Below, one piece after another: positions 32,219 through 43,356 of a DNA stretch of 64,000 nucleotides. Both the position numbers and the translations under genes were made by a program. Numbering within the stretch: position 1 is the stretch's first letter; each line of letters starts with the position of its first letter. The notes under the pieces are model-generated. The model made no database searches, was not told the origin of the DNA, and was given only the letters and a program-made list of their open reading frames with translations. The DNA is from Anolis sagrei (taxonomy: Eukaryota > Chordata > Lepidosauria > Squamata > Anolidae), in contig NC_090024.1 in NCBI RefSeq assembly GCF_037176765.1, positions 112,481,508-112,545,507 of the forward strand. Reading direction: 5' to 3'.

Positions 32219-32454
32219 GTATGCATTTTATGTTGACATGTTTTGACTATGCTATAACCTGCTTCAAGCAAGGAGGAGAAGTAGGGAACAAATACAATTA
32301 ATTATTATTTTATTATTCTACTTCCGGTCCCTTCTTGTTGGAAAAAAGGTCTCTCCTTTGCCTAAAATGGTCCAGGGGGGCTACAACATGGCACTATTCT
32401 CCCTCAAGTCCCTTAGGGGGCATTGGGGAGACATTTTAGAGACCCCATCTACAC

Positions 32455-32780
32455 TGCCAAACCACTTTGAGTCGCCTAAGGGCTGAGAAAAGCGATATAT
32501 ATATATATTGTCGTGACAGGAGTGACTCCTGGTGTGAGATAATTGGCCTGCAAGGACGTTGCCCAGGGGATGCCTGGATGATTTTGATGTTTTTATCATC
32601 CTTGTGGGAGGCTTCTCTCATGTCCCCGCATTAGGAGCTGGAGCTGATAGAGAGAGCTCATCTGCCTCTCCTCGGATTTGAACCTGTGACCTGTCCGTCT
32701 TCAGTCCTGCCGGCACAGGGGTTTAACTCACTGCGCCACCGGGGGCTCCGGTATATAAATGAAGTAAATAAATAAATAAA
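32455..32780 (+). mobile_element. L2-like 3' tail interrupted by SINE (type B)
   Basis: CTTTGAGTCGCCTAAGGGCT...AAGCG is followed by TATATA, then the minus-strand type B SINE (32508-32750), then GTATATAAATGAAGTAAATAAAT. The TATATA on both sides is the likely target duplication. Confidence 0.82.
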
Positions 32781-32844
32781 TTTTGATGAAAAACAAGTGG
32801 AGATAATTGCTTTTGCTTAGGAGAAAGCCAGCAGAATGAGTGTA

Positions 32845-32950
32845 GTCCCACAGGGGACTCAGGGCAGATTACAATGCATATAGGCATGGCAGACATTCAA
32901 TGCCATTAGACATACAACATATATAAACAGACACAGAGGCAATTTACAAT
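32845..32950 (-). mobile_element. SINE (type C) fragment
   Basis: CCCACAGGGGACTCAGGGCA, then GGCAGACATTCAATGCC, the minus-strand 3' part only. Confidence 0.6.
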
Positions 32951-33187
32951 GTACTCCAAGAGTCTTGGATAGACCATTGTGGTCTCCAGTCGTTGTCTAC
33001 CCCTTTTTAAAAGTCAAACGAAATGGTGGACGTCAATTAATCTAGCAGAAGCAAAGGATGTAATTTTATAATAGATTGTATGAAGTAACATCATTTTTAT
33101 TTGCCTGATTGCCTCGCAATTCCGTTTCCAGTTAGCGAGCATTGGAAAAGTTTTTTCTATCCACTTCCTCCATGCCATGTATAACTA

Positions 33188-33300
33188 AGACCTCATCTAC
33201 ACTGCCATATGAAATCCAGATTATCTTATTTGAACTGGATTATCTGGCAGTGTGGACACATATAATCCAGTTCAAAGCAGATAATGTGGGCACACACATA
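33188..33300. mobile_element. Foldback element, family A, truncated
   Basis: CTCATCTACACTGCCATATG to GCAGATAATGTGGGCA. The right end is missing. Confidence 0.65.
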
Positions 33301-33519
33301 CAACATAGAATGTAATATGTTACAAGCATTTTAGAAGCCTAAAACAAATAACTTTTGCACAGATATTGTCTATATAACATGATTGAATTAAGTAGCAATG
33401 CAATATACATGAGGACACAGGGGCATGAGAGAAGTGGACACATCCACTGCATTTATACAGTGTGTCTACACTGTAAAAAAAATGCAGGTTGACACCATTT
33501 TAACTTCACTGGCTGAATG

Positions 33520-34022
33520 CCATGGAATTTGGTTACGGTTTTGGCCCAGTTTACTTGTCTGAACGCATCTCCCTCTACGTCCCGCCTCACAGTTTAAGAT
33601 CATCCGGGGAGGCCCTGCTCTCGCTCCTGCCAACATCACAAATACGTCTGGTGGGGACAAGAGACAGAGCCTTCTTGGTTGTGGCCCCCGCCTGTGGAAC
33701 TCGCTTCGCACCGAGGTAAGGTCAGCTTCGTCTTGCCTGTCTTTTAGGGAATAATTGAAGTCGTTGTTCTGCGACTAGTCTTTTGGACAGCAGGCATAAA
33801 CAGCACTTTGGATATGGAATTCAACTGAAATGATGATATGGCTGTTAATACTGTTTTACTGTTTTAATTAATGTTTTATTTATTGTTTTAATTGTTGTGA
33901 TATTGCTTTGTTATATGTGATGGCATCAAATTGTTGCCTAATGTATGCCGTCCTGAGTCCCCCTCCGGGGGTTGAGAAGGAACAGGGTAGAAATACTGGA
34001 AATAAATAAATAAATAAATAAA
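33520..34022 (+). mobile_element. L2-like LINE 3' end
   Basis: Remnants of VYLSERISLYVPPHSLRSSG and [14 protein letters not shown], then the 3' UTR with GAGTCCCCCTCCGGGGGTTG and (TAAA)n. Confidence 0.85.
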
Positions 34023-34202
34023 TTGGAGTCTAGCAGAGAGAGCTAAAGGTCCCTTAAGAAACTACAACTGCCATGATTCCATAGCACTGAGCCATGGCAG
34101 ATAAAGTGGCATCGAAGTGCATTAATTCCACTGTGTGGATGCTCTCTGTGACCCTGTCGATCAGGGCTTGAATTCCTGCTCAGTTCTGGAAAATCACTGA
34201 GT

Positions 34203-34372
34203 GGTCCTAGAGGAAGCATAGGCTGGATCTACACTGCCATATAACTCAGATTATCAAATCAGATAATCCACATTATCTGCATTGAACTGGATTATATGTA
34301 TCTACATTGCTCCATAATCCAGTTCAAAACAGATAGTCTGGATTTTATATGACAGTGTAAAAGGGGCAACAT
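34203..34372. mobile_element. Foldback element, family A variant
   Basis: GGCTGGATCTACACTGCC to GACAGTGTAAAAGGGGC; arms with scattered mismatches. Confidence 0.8.
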
Positions 34373-34459
34373 ACTCTCAGTCTCAAAGAAAGGGAAAAAA
34401 AACATGCTCTCTTTGAACAATTCGTGCCCAAAAAGCCCTGGGATAGATTCACCACAAGT

Positions 34460-34606
34460 CAGGCCCCTTCCACACAGCTCTTATATCCCAGGATCTGATC
34501 CCAGATTATCTCCTTATCCCAATGGAGACTCATATAATCCAGTTCAAAGCAGATAACTAGAGATAAGATCCTGGAATAGAAGGAGAGTGTAGAAGGGACC
34601 TCAGAA
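34460..34606. mobile_element. Foldback element, family C
   Basis: GGCCCCTTCCACACAGC to GTGTAGAAGGGACC, with the family C core ATCTGATCCCAGATTATCTC. It is in DDX59 intron 1 just downstream of its probable first exon. Confidence 0.8.
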
Positions 34607-34634
34607 ACTCTATCTGTGTATGACTCTATCCGGT

Positions 34635-34748
34635 GGTGCTCAACCTTTGAGCTTTCCAGGCTTTCGGACTTCAACTCCCAGAAGTCTTTGCCAGCTTGGC
34701 CAACTGTAAGGAATTCTGGGAGTTGAAGTCCAAAAGCCTGCAAGACCA
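34635..34748. repeat. Short palindromic repeat (GACTTCAACTCCCAGAA)
   Basis: GGACTTCAACTCCCAGAAGT and its complement TCTGGGAGTTGAAGTCC are separated by about 40 bases. The phrase is a common amniote interspersed repeat. Confidence 0.6.
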
Positions 34749-34832
34749 TAGGTTTGCGTTCAAAGAGCCTAGGATAAGGGAAGTGAGTGTTCATACCAGC
34801 ATTAATGCGTCCCACCTTCCCGATCGCCTTAC

Positions 34833-35010
34833 CGCGCTCCGGGTCCCCCAAACATCCGGGATTCCTCTCTCCAGGCGGCGGATGTAGCCTTCACTTCCGC
34901 CAGGGCCTCCTCACCATCTCTCTAGGCACGCAGTCGCATCATAGATTCCACCCTTTGCTCTTAGAGAGAGAGAGAGGGAGGGTTGACTGGTACATGCCTC
35001 ACACTTCCGG
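34833..35010 (-). promoter_or_regulatory. DDX59: Probable DDX59 promoter and non-coding exon 1
   Basis: This is a CpG-rich island in an AT-rich neighbourhood, 3 kb upstream of the DDX59 ATG. On the minus strand an ETS-type site CCGGAAGTG (35010-35002) and a second GGAAGTG-like site (near 34890) precede a good donor, GCGCG|GTAAGG (exon end 34833). The acceptor 11 bases before the DDX59 ATG requires such a partner exon. The transcription start is not fixed. Confidence 0.55.
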
Positions 35011-35194
35011 CTCCGCTTCGATGCTGCTGAGCCAGAATGCAACTCCCCCCAGCTAAGGAAACTTTGGAGTTCACAGGGAACCCACAGGGAAAGCAATGTT
35101 TGGATGTTTCTGGCTGCCTTTTAAAAGTTCTAGGGTTGTTTTCATGCGAACGAAGTCCCATTTTCAAAAATGAAAATTGCAAAGGGAAAAACTG

Positions 35195-35643
35195 GTCAGG
35201 TTGTGAGATTTTCGGGCTGTATGGCCTGTAGCATTCTCTCCTGACATTTCGCCTACATCTTTGGCAGACATCCTCGGGGGTTTGTGCAGAGGTCTGTTGG
35301 CACTGAGGCATGTGGAAGGTATTATGGACCTGTGGAAGGTCCAGGGTGGGAGAAAAGAACACTTGTCTGTTTGAAGCAGGTGTGCATTAGCAAAGCTTGA
35401 TGAGCATTGAGTAGCCTTGCAGCTGCAAAGTCAATCAGTGAGAGTATTTGCATAGAGGTCGCCTGGCTGTTGTTGCCTGGGGGACCCTTTGTTTGGGAGG
35501 TGTAAACTGGCCCTTGATTGCTTGCTGTGTTGAGTTCTGTTTCTGACTGGTGTTGTTTATTTACTGTCTTGATCTGGTGCTGTTTAATACTTGTAGCCAG
35601 ATTTTATTCATTTTCATGGTTTCTACCTTTCTGTTGAAATTGT
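35195..35643 (-). mobile_element. Penelope-like element, 3' part (older subfamily)
   Basis: In minus orientation: ribozyme region (35275-35235, core degraded), then a spacer and GIY-YIG-end remnants, the latter matching the protein end TMKMNK. The 3' end meets the DDX59 upstream region. Confidence 0.78.
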
Positions 35644-37350
35644 CATAGAATCAGAGTTGGAAGAGACCTCATGTACATCCAGTCCAACCCCCTGCCAGGA
35701 AGCAGGAAAATTACATTCAAAGCACCCCCAACAGATGGCCATCCAACCTCTGTTTAAAAGCCTCCAAAGAAGGAGCCTCCACCACACTCCAGGACAGAGA
35801 GTTCCACTGCTGAACGGTTCTCACAGGCAGGAAGTTCTTCCTCATGTTCAGATGGAATCTCCTTTCTTGTACTTTGAAGCCATTGTTCCACGTCCTAGTC
35901 TCCAGGGCAGCGAAAAACAAGGTTGCCCCCTCCTCCCTGTGACTTCCTCTCGCATATTTATACATAGCTATCATGTCTCCTCTCAGCCTTCTCTTCTACA
36001 TTCTAAACATGCCCAGCTCTTTAAGCCGCTCCTCATAGGGCTTGTTCTCTAGACCCTTGATCATTTTAGTCACCCTCTTCTGGACACATTCCAGCTTGTC
36101 AACTGTGGTGTCCAGAATTGGACACAATATTCCAGGTGTGGATTAACCAAGGCAGAATAGAGAGGTAGCATTACTTCCCTGGATCTAGACACTATATTCC
36201 TATTGAAAGTGTCTTTGAGCGAAATTTGTAAATACTAAGTAAGTTTGCTAAGTTTGCTGTTGAATGAAATTAACAGCAAAAGAGAGACATACCCTTTCTC
36301 TGTAGAAAAAGAGCACCACGGAAGAAACAAGATGTGACATATTAAGGTACTTTCTTACACAGGATGCTTGTGGTTAACTTCAAAGGTTGTTTTTTGAAGC
36401 GCAGAGGCCGCATGTACAAGAAGGTACTTTCCATCAAAAGGTCAAGAGAGGGGGCTGGAAAGAGGGTACTTTCCATGATAAAAATGTTCTTGTTTACTTG
36501 AGGTTATATATTTGGTGGTCAAAAGCCAAGGGGCACGGCAGTCACTTGAAGGGTAGCACCTGTTCATGCTACCCGGCTGTCCGTCTTCTTCATGAAGAAA
36601 CTAAAATAAACCTTGTTTTTTGATCTTTTTTTGGGACTGTCTCCTTCCTTTCGTGCTCCCACGACGTGGACCTAAAAAGACCCAATTTAGGGTCTCTAAC
36701 ACTATTGATGCAGGCCAAAATCCCAATGGCTTTTTTTACCGCCGCATCTCATTATTGGCTCATGTTTAACTTGTTGTCCACGAGGACTCCAAGATCTTTT
36801 TCACATGTACTGCTCTCAAGCCAGGCGTCCCCCATTCTGTATCTTTGCATTTCATTTTTTCTGCCCAAGTGGAGTATCTTGCATTTGTAACTGTTGAACT
36901 TCATTTTGTTAGTTTTGGCCTATCTCTCTAATCTGTTCAGATTGTTTTGAATCCTGCTCCTGTCTTCTGGAGTATTGGCTATTCCTCTCAATTTGGTGTC
37001 GTCTGCAAACTTGATGATCCTGCCTTCTAACCCTTCATCTAAGTCATTAATAAAGATGTTGAACAGGACCGGGCCCAGGATGAAACTCTGTTGCACTCCA
37101 CTCGTCACTTCTTTCCAAGATGAAGAGGAAGCATTGGTGAGCACCCTCTGGGTTCGTCCATTTAACCAATTACAGATCCACCTCACCGTAGTTTTGCCTA
37201 GCCCACATTGGACTAGTTTCCTTGCCAGAAGGTCATGGGGGACCTTGTCGAAGGCCTTACCGAAATCCAGGTACGCTACATCCACGGCATTCCCTGCATC
37301 TACCCAGCTTGTAACTCTATCAAAAAAAGAGATCAGGTTAGTCTGGCATC
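35644..37350 (-). mobile_element. CR1 LINE, about 1.2 kb, with LTR inserted
   Basis: The minus strand encodes reverse transcriptase: AVDVAYLDFGKAFDKVPHDL, GVQQSFILGPVLFNIFINDL, KFADDTKLRG (the YxDD position reads FADD) and further on RLRG. The 3' end at 35644-35700 has the CR1 signature. An LTR splits it at 36204-36701. Confidence 0.9.
36204..36701 (+). mobile_element. Solo LTR, ERV-like (fossil), inserted in CR1
   Basis: 498 bp, TGAAAGTGTCTTTG...GGGTCTCTAACA. The 4 bp target duplication CTAT (36200-36203, 36702-36705) lies within CR1, whose sequence continues across it. A TATA-like stretch is near 36506 and AATAAA near 36604. The 4 bp duplication fits class I ERV or Gypsy. Younger than the CR1 host. 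Confidence 0.9.
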
Positions 37351-37351
37351 C

Positions 37352-37810
37352 CGAGGGTTTGTGCAAAGGTCTGTTGCAAATGAGGCATGTGGAGTGTATG
37401 GTGGACTTGTGGAAGGTCCAGGGTGGGAGAAAAGAACCCTTATCTGTTTGAAGCAGGTGTAAATTAGCAACCTTGATGAGCACCGAGTAGCCTTGCATTG
37501 AGTAGTGAGGGTATTTGCATAGGTCGCCTGGCTGTTGTTGCCTGGGGAATCCTTTGTTTGGGAGGGCTATGTTGAGTTCTCCTATTTCTGAGTGGTGTTC
37601 TTTATTTACTGTCTTGATTCTGGTGCTGTTTAATACTGGCAGCCAGTTTTTGTTCATTTTCATGGTTTCCTCCTTGGTGTTGAAATTGTCCATATGCTTG
37701 TGGATTTCAGTGGCTTCTCTGTGTAGTCTGACATTATGGTTGTTAGAGTGGTCCAGCATTTCTGTGTTTTCAAATGGTATTCAGTGTCCAGGTTGGTTTA
37801 TCCAGTGTTC
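37352..37810 (-). mobile_element. Penelope-like element, 3' part
   Basis: Minus strand: LDHSNNHNVRLHREATEIHK and NFNTKEETMKMNKNWLPVLN, the GIY-YIG end, then the spacer to TTTGCACAAACCC. It abuts CR1 directly at 37350. Confidence 0.85.
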
Positions 37811-37811
37811 T

Positions 37812-38045
37812 TTGCGATCACATCTCCCTCTGTGAACCAGCGCAAACTTTAAGATCTTCCAGGGAGGCCCTCCTCTTGCTCCCACCACCGTCACAAGCAT
37901 GGTTGGTGGGAACGAGAGAGGGGGCCCTCTCTGTGGTGGCCTCCCGCCTCTGGAACCCCCTTCCTAGAGAAATAAGACAGGCCCCATCCCTACCCTCCTT
38001 TCGTAAGAGCTTGAAGACTTGGTTGTTTAAACAATTTCGCAGGCA
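37812..38045 (+). mobile_element. L2-like LINE fragment
   Basis: TLRSSREALLLLPPPSQAWL, GALSVVASRLWNPLPREIRQ and [18 protein letters not shown]. No 3' UTR; it is cut off by the next LINE. Confidence 0.85.
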
Positions 38046-38281
38046 TATAGCAGGATTGGGAGGACAGTAGCTTTATAAAAAAGCACCTTGGTATCCCTAC
38101 AGATGTCCCAGTCCTCAAACACTCTCTGCTTAATTTGGAAAAATGCTGCACTCCCAGAGCTCAGGCGGTGTTGTATTTCAGTGTCAGTATTGACTTTTGT
38201 GGAGAGGTGGCTGCCAAGGTAGCGGAAATGGTCAACGTTTTCTAATGTTACACCATTAAGCTGTATTTCTGGCATTGGAGA
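38027..38281 (-). mobile_element. LINE fragment, Ingi/Vingi-like
   Basis: Minus strand: MPEIQLNGVTLENVDHFRYL, then GSHLSTKVNTDTEIQHRLSS and VLFYKATVLPILLYACE. Same family as 47996-49190. The clade name is tentative. Confidence 0.7.
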
Positions 38282-38284
38282 ATT

Positions 38285-39210
38285 TTATTTACCACTCCAA
38301 TTTTATTTACTACTCCACTTCAAATTTTGTGGTATTAATTTTGGAGAGAGGAAATCACAGAATTCTGCCCATCGGCAGGGAATTGCAGTGGAAGTGCCCG
38401 ATATCCTAAATTATTTATCTGTTTCCCACTTGATTCCTGCATGAGATTTGCTCTGCTTTTTCCCTGCATTCCTATGGAGTTATACTGCCATTTTTTCCTA
38501 TACATATTTCTGCATGAAACAAATTTCTGAATGCATCAAAACCTTTCAAGATTCTTGCACCCACTGAAAGCCAGCCCTATAAATTAAGGTGTCATTTCTC
38601 GCAGTTAGTGCATCATTCAGATTGGCTGTTGCCTAGAAACCCATACTTGCTTCAATGAGTCAATTGAAGGTGCCACTGCGCTCTCTCTGTTTTCCTTTAG
38701 CCATATTCCTTTTCTCGGGTTATTAAGTTTCAGCGCACTTACAAAGTGCCTTCAGTTTGCACCTCCTGCTCCTTATCTTTAAGGACCATGTGCCACTTTT
38801 TTATCTTCTTGGCTTGGCTGCTGGATCTTGAGCCGTGGCTTAGGTTAGAGGGAAAAAGCCAAGAGGTAAAGGTTTCATACCAAAAATAATGTTATCTTCA
38901 CATAGATCAGGGTGCACAATTTTTTTTTATCCCTAAGGATTGTATTTGATGCAGAAAATAGTTATTCTTTTTTGCTTACTATGAAGGAATAGAGATTTTT
39001 CTTGGAAGGAGTAACTTCAAACAATGCAATGAATAAAAGAAGCAATTTTGTTCCAACTTGCCAGGCTCTGTGTAACCTTGATATGGAAGAACAAAGCAAT
39101 CAGTGCTTGAAATGTATGCTGTGTGTTTGCATATGTACATGTGTGTGTGTATACACATACATACTTACACAAAAGCCAACTGTTTGAGAAGATAAATGGG
39201 CACATAACAA
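38285..39210. other. Intergenic, mostly without recognised features
   Basis: AT-rich unique-looking DNA with a short TG/TA microsatellite at about 39125-39165. Confidence 0.5.
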
Positions 39211-39251
39211 TTAGGCCCCTTCTACACTGCCCTATATCCCTGCATATAGGG

Positions 39252-39584
39252 CAGCCCCCGGTTGACGCAGTGGGTTAAAGTGCTGAGCTGCTGAGCTTGT
39301 TGACCGAAAGGTCGCAGGTTCGAATCCGGGGAGCGGTATGAGCTTCCACTGTCAGTCCCAGCTTCTGCCAACCTCGCAGTTCAAAAACATTCAAATGTGA
39401 GTAGATCAATAAGTACCGCTCTGGTGGGAAGGTAACGGCGTTCCATGCAGTCATGCCAGCTACATGACCTTGGAGGTGTCTACGGACAACGCCGGCTCTT
39501 CGGTTTAGAAATGGAGATGAGCACCACACCCCAGAGTCGGACACGACTGGACTTCATGTCAGGGGAAAACTTTTACCTTTACCT
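39252..39584 (+). mobile_element. tRNA-derived SINE (type A)
   Basis: Complete from CCCCGGTTGACGCAGTGGG to the tail AACTTTTACCTTTACCT, with B box GGTTCGAATCC. Confidence 0.9.
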
Positions 39585-39646
39585 ACACTGCCCTATATCC
39601 CTGGATCTGATCCCAGATTATCTGGGATCAGATAATCCCGCCACCG

Positions 39647-40117
39647 GGATTGTGGCGCAGCTGGCTGAGTGTCAGCTGCATTAAGATCACTCTGACCAAA
39701 AGGTCATGAGTTCGAAGCCAGCCCGGGCTGGAGTGGGTGTCCAGCCATTGTGTAGCCCGTTGTCGACCTTTGCAACCCGAAAGACAGTTGCATCTGTCAA
39801 GTAGGAAAATAAGGTACCACCTTGTGTGGGAGGCTAAATTTAACTAATTTATGAGGCCATAAAGAAAAAAGACTCCGGGGAATGTGGAATGCGGAAGAAC
39901 TTCATTGGTGTCGTTGATGGATGATGAAAAGCAGCAGCTCCCCTGGCGGCCAGAAAAAAAGTTAAATAGCCTCGGTGTATTTGTCTGTTAAACGTTGTTT
40001 GTCAAACTGGCATTGAATGTTTGCCATATATGTGTTTACTGTAATCCGCCCTGAGTCCCCTGCGGGGTGAGAAGGGCAGAATATAAGAACTGTAAATAAA
40101 TAAATAAATAAATAAAT
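39647..40117 (+). mobile_element. SINE (type C), complete
   Basis: GGGATTGTGGCGCAGCTGGC to CCCTGAGTCCCCTGCGGGG and (TAAA)n. The intact A and B boxes make it the best copy in the window. Confidence 0.9.
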
Positions 40118-40392
40118 CTCCTTATCCCAGATTATCTAGCAGTGGAGACTCATATAATCCGGTTCAAATCAGATAATCTGAGATCCTGGGATATAGGGCA
40201 GTGTGGAAAGGGTCATAGTCTGCTTTCTAAAAAGTATGGGTATTTATAGCCAGAGTTATCCATCCAAGCCCCTTCATGTGTACATTGGATATAGTTGGCT
40301 TGGCATCATAAGCGTCTGGACAACAAAGCCTGTGCGTTCTTTCTGGATGTTTACATGAATACCACAAAAGTGTGCTACTTCAGTCTGCATCC

Positions 40393-40547
40393 TCAGGCTG
40401 GATCTACACTGCTTTGTAATCTAAATGATCAAAACAGATGATCCACATCTTGTTTGATCTGGATAATATGCGTCTGCACTGCCATACGAACCAGTTCAAA
40501 GCAAATAATTTGGATTTTATAATGGCAGTGTAGAAGAGGCCAGAGTC
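40393..40547. mobile_element. Foldback element, family A variant
   Basis: AGGCTGGATCTACACTGC to GGCAGTGTAGAAGAGGCC. Confidence 0.8.
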
Positions 40548-40984
40548 TACACTGACATATAATCAACTTCAAAGCTGATAAATCTGTAGTTTCCACCTGA
40601 GTTAAATCTAATTGTTGACATGACAAATATTGCATAGCAAATTCCTATACACATGGGCCAGGGGTTCTGCAAAATGCATATGTTTTAACGATTATGAATC
40701 ACCAGCACTGTTTGGCGAGGAAGGAAGCTTGAAATGTGCTATCATTTGTTGGTAGTGTCACACGCATGCACACACACTTGTGAGGTGTTTCAGGCATTCC
40801 ATTATTTACATTAGAAAGGATATCTCTGCAAACTTGTAACATTTGAGTCATTCTTGTTTATACAAATATATAGCACTATCCTTCCAACAGGTATTTCTAG
40901 GGCAATCCACGGACAGCCAGAATGATCCCTCTGCATCTTTTGGGGGCCTGATTTGGACCTTCAGGTTTCTTGTTTGTTTGTTTG

Positions 40985-41252
40985 TTTTCATGTCAGGAGC
41001 GACTTGAGAAATTGCAAGTTGCTTCTGGTGTGAGAGAATTGGCCGTCTGCAAGGATGTTGCCCAGAGGACGTCCAGATGTTTTTGATGTTTTATCATCCT
41101 TGTGGGAGGCTTCTCTCATGTCCCCACATGAGGAGCTGGAGCTGATAGAGGGAGCTCATCCGTGCTCTTCCCGGATTCGAACCTGCAACCTGTTGGTCTT
41201 CAGTCCTGCTGGCACAGGGGTTTAACCCACTGTGCCACTGGGTGCTCCTGGA
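40985..41252 (-). mobile_element. tRNA-derived SINE (type B)
   Basis: Minus-strand copy from GGAGCACCCAGTGGCACAGT (41252) to the GTCAGGAGCGACTTGAG complement and a T-rich tail. Confidence 0.9.
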
Positions 41253-41623
41253 CTTTCAATGATGCTGGACGAGAAACATTGATATGGCCAGGAGTCAAAA
41301 TTGAGTCAGGATTTTTCTCCCAGGCGCCGCAGAGCAGCAGATGATCAAAACGTAGGCTAGACAGGAGGCTATTCATTGGAATGGCCATCTACAAGGGAGG
41401 ACTGCTTGGGAAAAAGAGCCTCCTCATGCAGTGAGCATAAGGAAATGAATGAATGATGGAGTTCAGATTGCTCAACTGCATAAGCGGTATCAGCAGGGCA
41501 GTTAATCGGCTTCAAGTTTTACTCTGAATTTTAAAAGAACTATCCAGGGTGCTGAATTCCAGCCCCAAAATTAGTTCACCACTGCAGACAACTCCCTTAA
41601 ATTTCAGACATAAAGCAACCTAG

Positions 41624-41772
41624 GCTGGATCTACACGGCCATATAATCAAGATTAGCAAAGCAGATAATCCACATTATCAGTTTTGGATTATATGAGTCT
41701 ACACTCCCAGATGTTCCAGTTCAATGCAGATAATCTGGATTTTATATGGCAGTGTAGAAGTGGCCTTAGGAG
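41624..41772. mobile_element. Foldback element, family A variant
   Basis: GGCTGGATCTACACGGCCAT to GGCAGTGTAGAAGTGGCC. Confidence 0.8.
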
Positions 41773-41819
41773 GCCTTTAGCCTTCGCTGCCAAAAGTGCT
41801 GCAGGCTCATCAACATATA

Positions 41820-42510
41820 GCTACCATATTTATTTGTCATGTCAGGGCAACCAGTCAATTGTATTACATTTCTAACAGAACAAAACAAACAAACAGACAA
41901 AATACAAAATTTGCGAGTTTGGTATTTGATTAAATGTCCTTTGACCAGTAGCCGGCCACTTGGAGTGCTTCTGGTGTTGCTGCAAGAAGGTCCTCCATTG
42001 CACATGTGGCAGGGCTCAGGGTGCATTGCAGCAGGTGGTCAGTGGTTTGCTCTTCTCCACACTCGCATGTCGTGGATTCCACTTTGTGGCCCCATTTCTT
42101 GAGGTTGGCTCTGCATCTCATGGTGCCAGAGCGCAGTCTGTTCAGCGCCTTCCAAGTCTCCCAGTCTTCTGTATGCCCAGGAGGGAGTTTCTCATTTGGC
42201 ATCAGCCACTGGTTGAGGTTCTGGGTTTGAGCCTGCCATTTTTGGACTCTCGCTTACTGAGGTGTTCCGGCGAGTGTCTCTGTAGATTTTAGAAAACTAT
42301 TTCTAGATTTAAATCATTGACGTGCTGGCTGATACCCAAACAGGGGATGAGCTGGAGATGTCTCTGCCTTGGTCCTTTCAGTATTGGCTGCTACTTCCCT
42401 GCGGATGTCAGGGGGTGAAATACCAGCTAAGCAGTGTAATTTCTCCACTGGTGTAGGGCACAGACACCCCGTGATGATGTGGCATGTCTCATTATAGCTC
42501 CCGTGATTCC
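41820..42510 (-). mobile_element. LINE X, uninterrupted copy
   Basis: The minus strand encodes ETCHIITGCLCPTPVEKLHC, LAGISPPDIRREVAA and, further on, KLPPGHTEDWETWKALNRLR and CECGEEQTTDHLLQCTLSPA. Shows the original join disrupted by the Penelope-like element at 9938. The 3' tail is at 41830. Confidence 0.82.
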
Positions 42511-42519
42511 ATAGCATAG

Positions 42520-42673
42520 GCCCCTTCTACACAGTCATATAAAATCCAGATTATCTGCTTTGAACTGGATTTATATGGCAGTGTAGACTCATATAATTCA
42601 GTTCAAATCAGATAATCTAGATTATTTGATTTGATAATCTGGATTCTATGGCAGTGTAGAAAGTGCCTAAAAT
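42520..42673. mobile_element. Foldback element, family A
   Basis: GGCCCCTTCTACACAGTCAT to GGCAGTGTAGAAAGTGCC. It touches the LINE X copy. Confidence 0.82.
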
Positions 42674-43351
42674 GGAAGTTGAGATTATGTCAACCAGCTG
42701 TTTAAATACTATTTGCAGTCATTTCAAAATGCATGTTTTTGTGTTAAGGTTAAACTTGGAAACAAAGGTTTATCAGATCTTTAGTAGACATCCATTTATG
42801 TTTCAGTTTATGTTTGATATGGCACGTGCCTATGAGTATTTCTGAGTTTTCAAAGGCAGCTAATATCTGTTCTCATTTAACTGTGCAATCGTGCCTCATA
42901 GCCCCACAGGTAGCCAATTGTAACTTCCATTGGCATGGTGAGAATGTCATTTTATGCATACCACATGAGACTCTTTCTATTTTTAACTCTAATATATTTT
43001 TACCTGAGGCAAAGAAAAAGATATCCCTTATCCAGCACTCCAATTTCACAGATAGAAATAGACTTGACTTACAATTTCATTCAGTTTATATATGGAGAAC
43101 TGTGAAGTGTCCTTATTTTGTAAATCACATTTCAGCTCTGAGAGTCTGGTATGAGTCCCAATGAGCATCAAGCCCTAGTGGTGATGTGCCATCCTATATC
43201 ATATCTGAAAGTAGAGTGGAATGGTTTATAAGGAAATCTAGATCCAGACCCAGATTTCAAGGAATAACTCAGAATGTGTTTCCTGAGGTGGATGTCTCAC
43301 TTTACTTAATGATAGGCCGGTTTTATCATTTTGAGAAACAAAATCATATTG
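42674..43351. other. Intergenic, no recognised feature
   Basis: AT-rich DNA up to the LTR target site. An open frame of 116 codons (42814-43164) has no recognisable motif and looks like chance. Confidence 0.45.
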
Positions 43352-43356
43352 CTATG

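Larger units (their letters stand above)
39214..40217. mobile_element. Foldback element, family C, with two SINE insertions
   Basis: The left end AGGCCCCTTCTACACTGCC (39214) and right end GGCAGTGTGGAAAGGGTC (40217) belong to one palindrome. It is opened by a type A SINE (39252-39584) and a type C SINE (39647-40117). The phrase CTACACTGCCCTATATCCC is repeated on both sides of the first SINE. Confidence 0.82.

Noticed and set aside
34459-34851. A 130-codon frame at the DDX59 promoter
   Set aside because: It crosses a good splice donor and two repeat elements, and it has no homology to DDX59, whose start at 31863 is conserved.
42814-43164. A 116-codon open frame in intergenic DNA
   Set aside because: No motif, no splice or promoter context and an AT-rich composition; chance is the simplest explanation.
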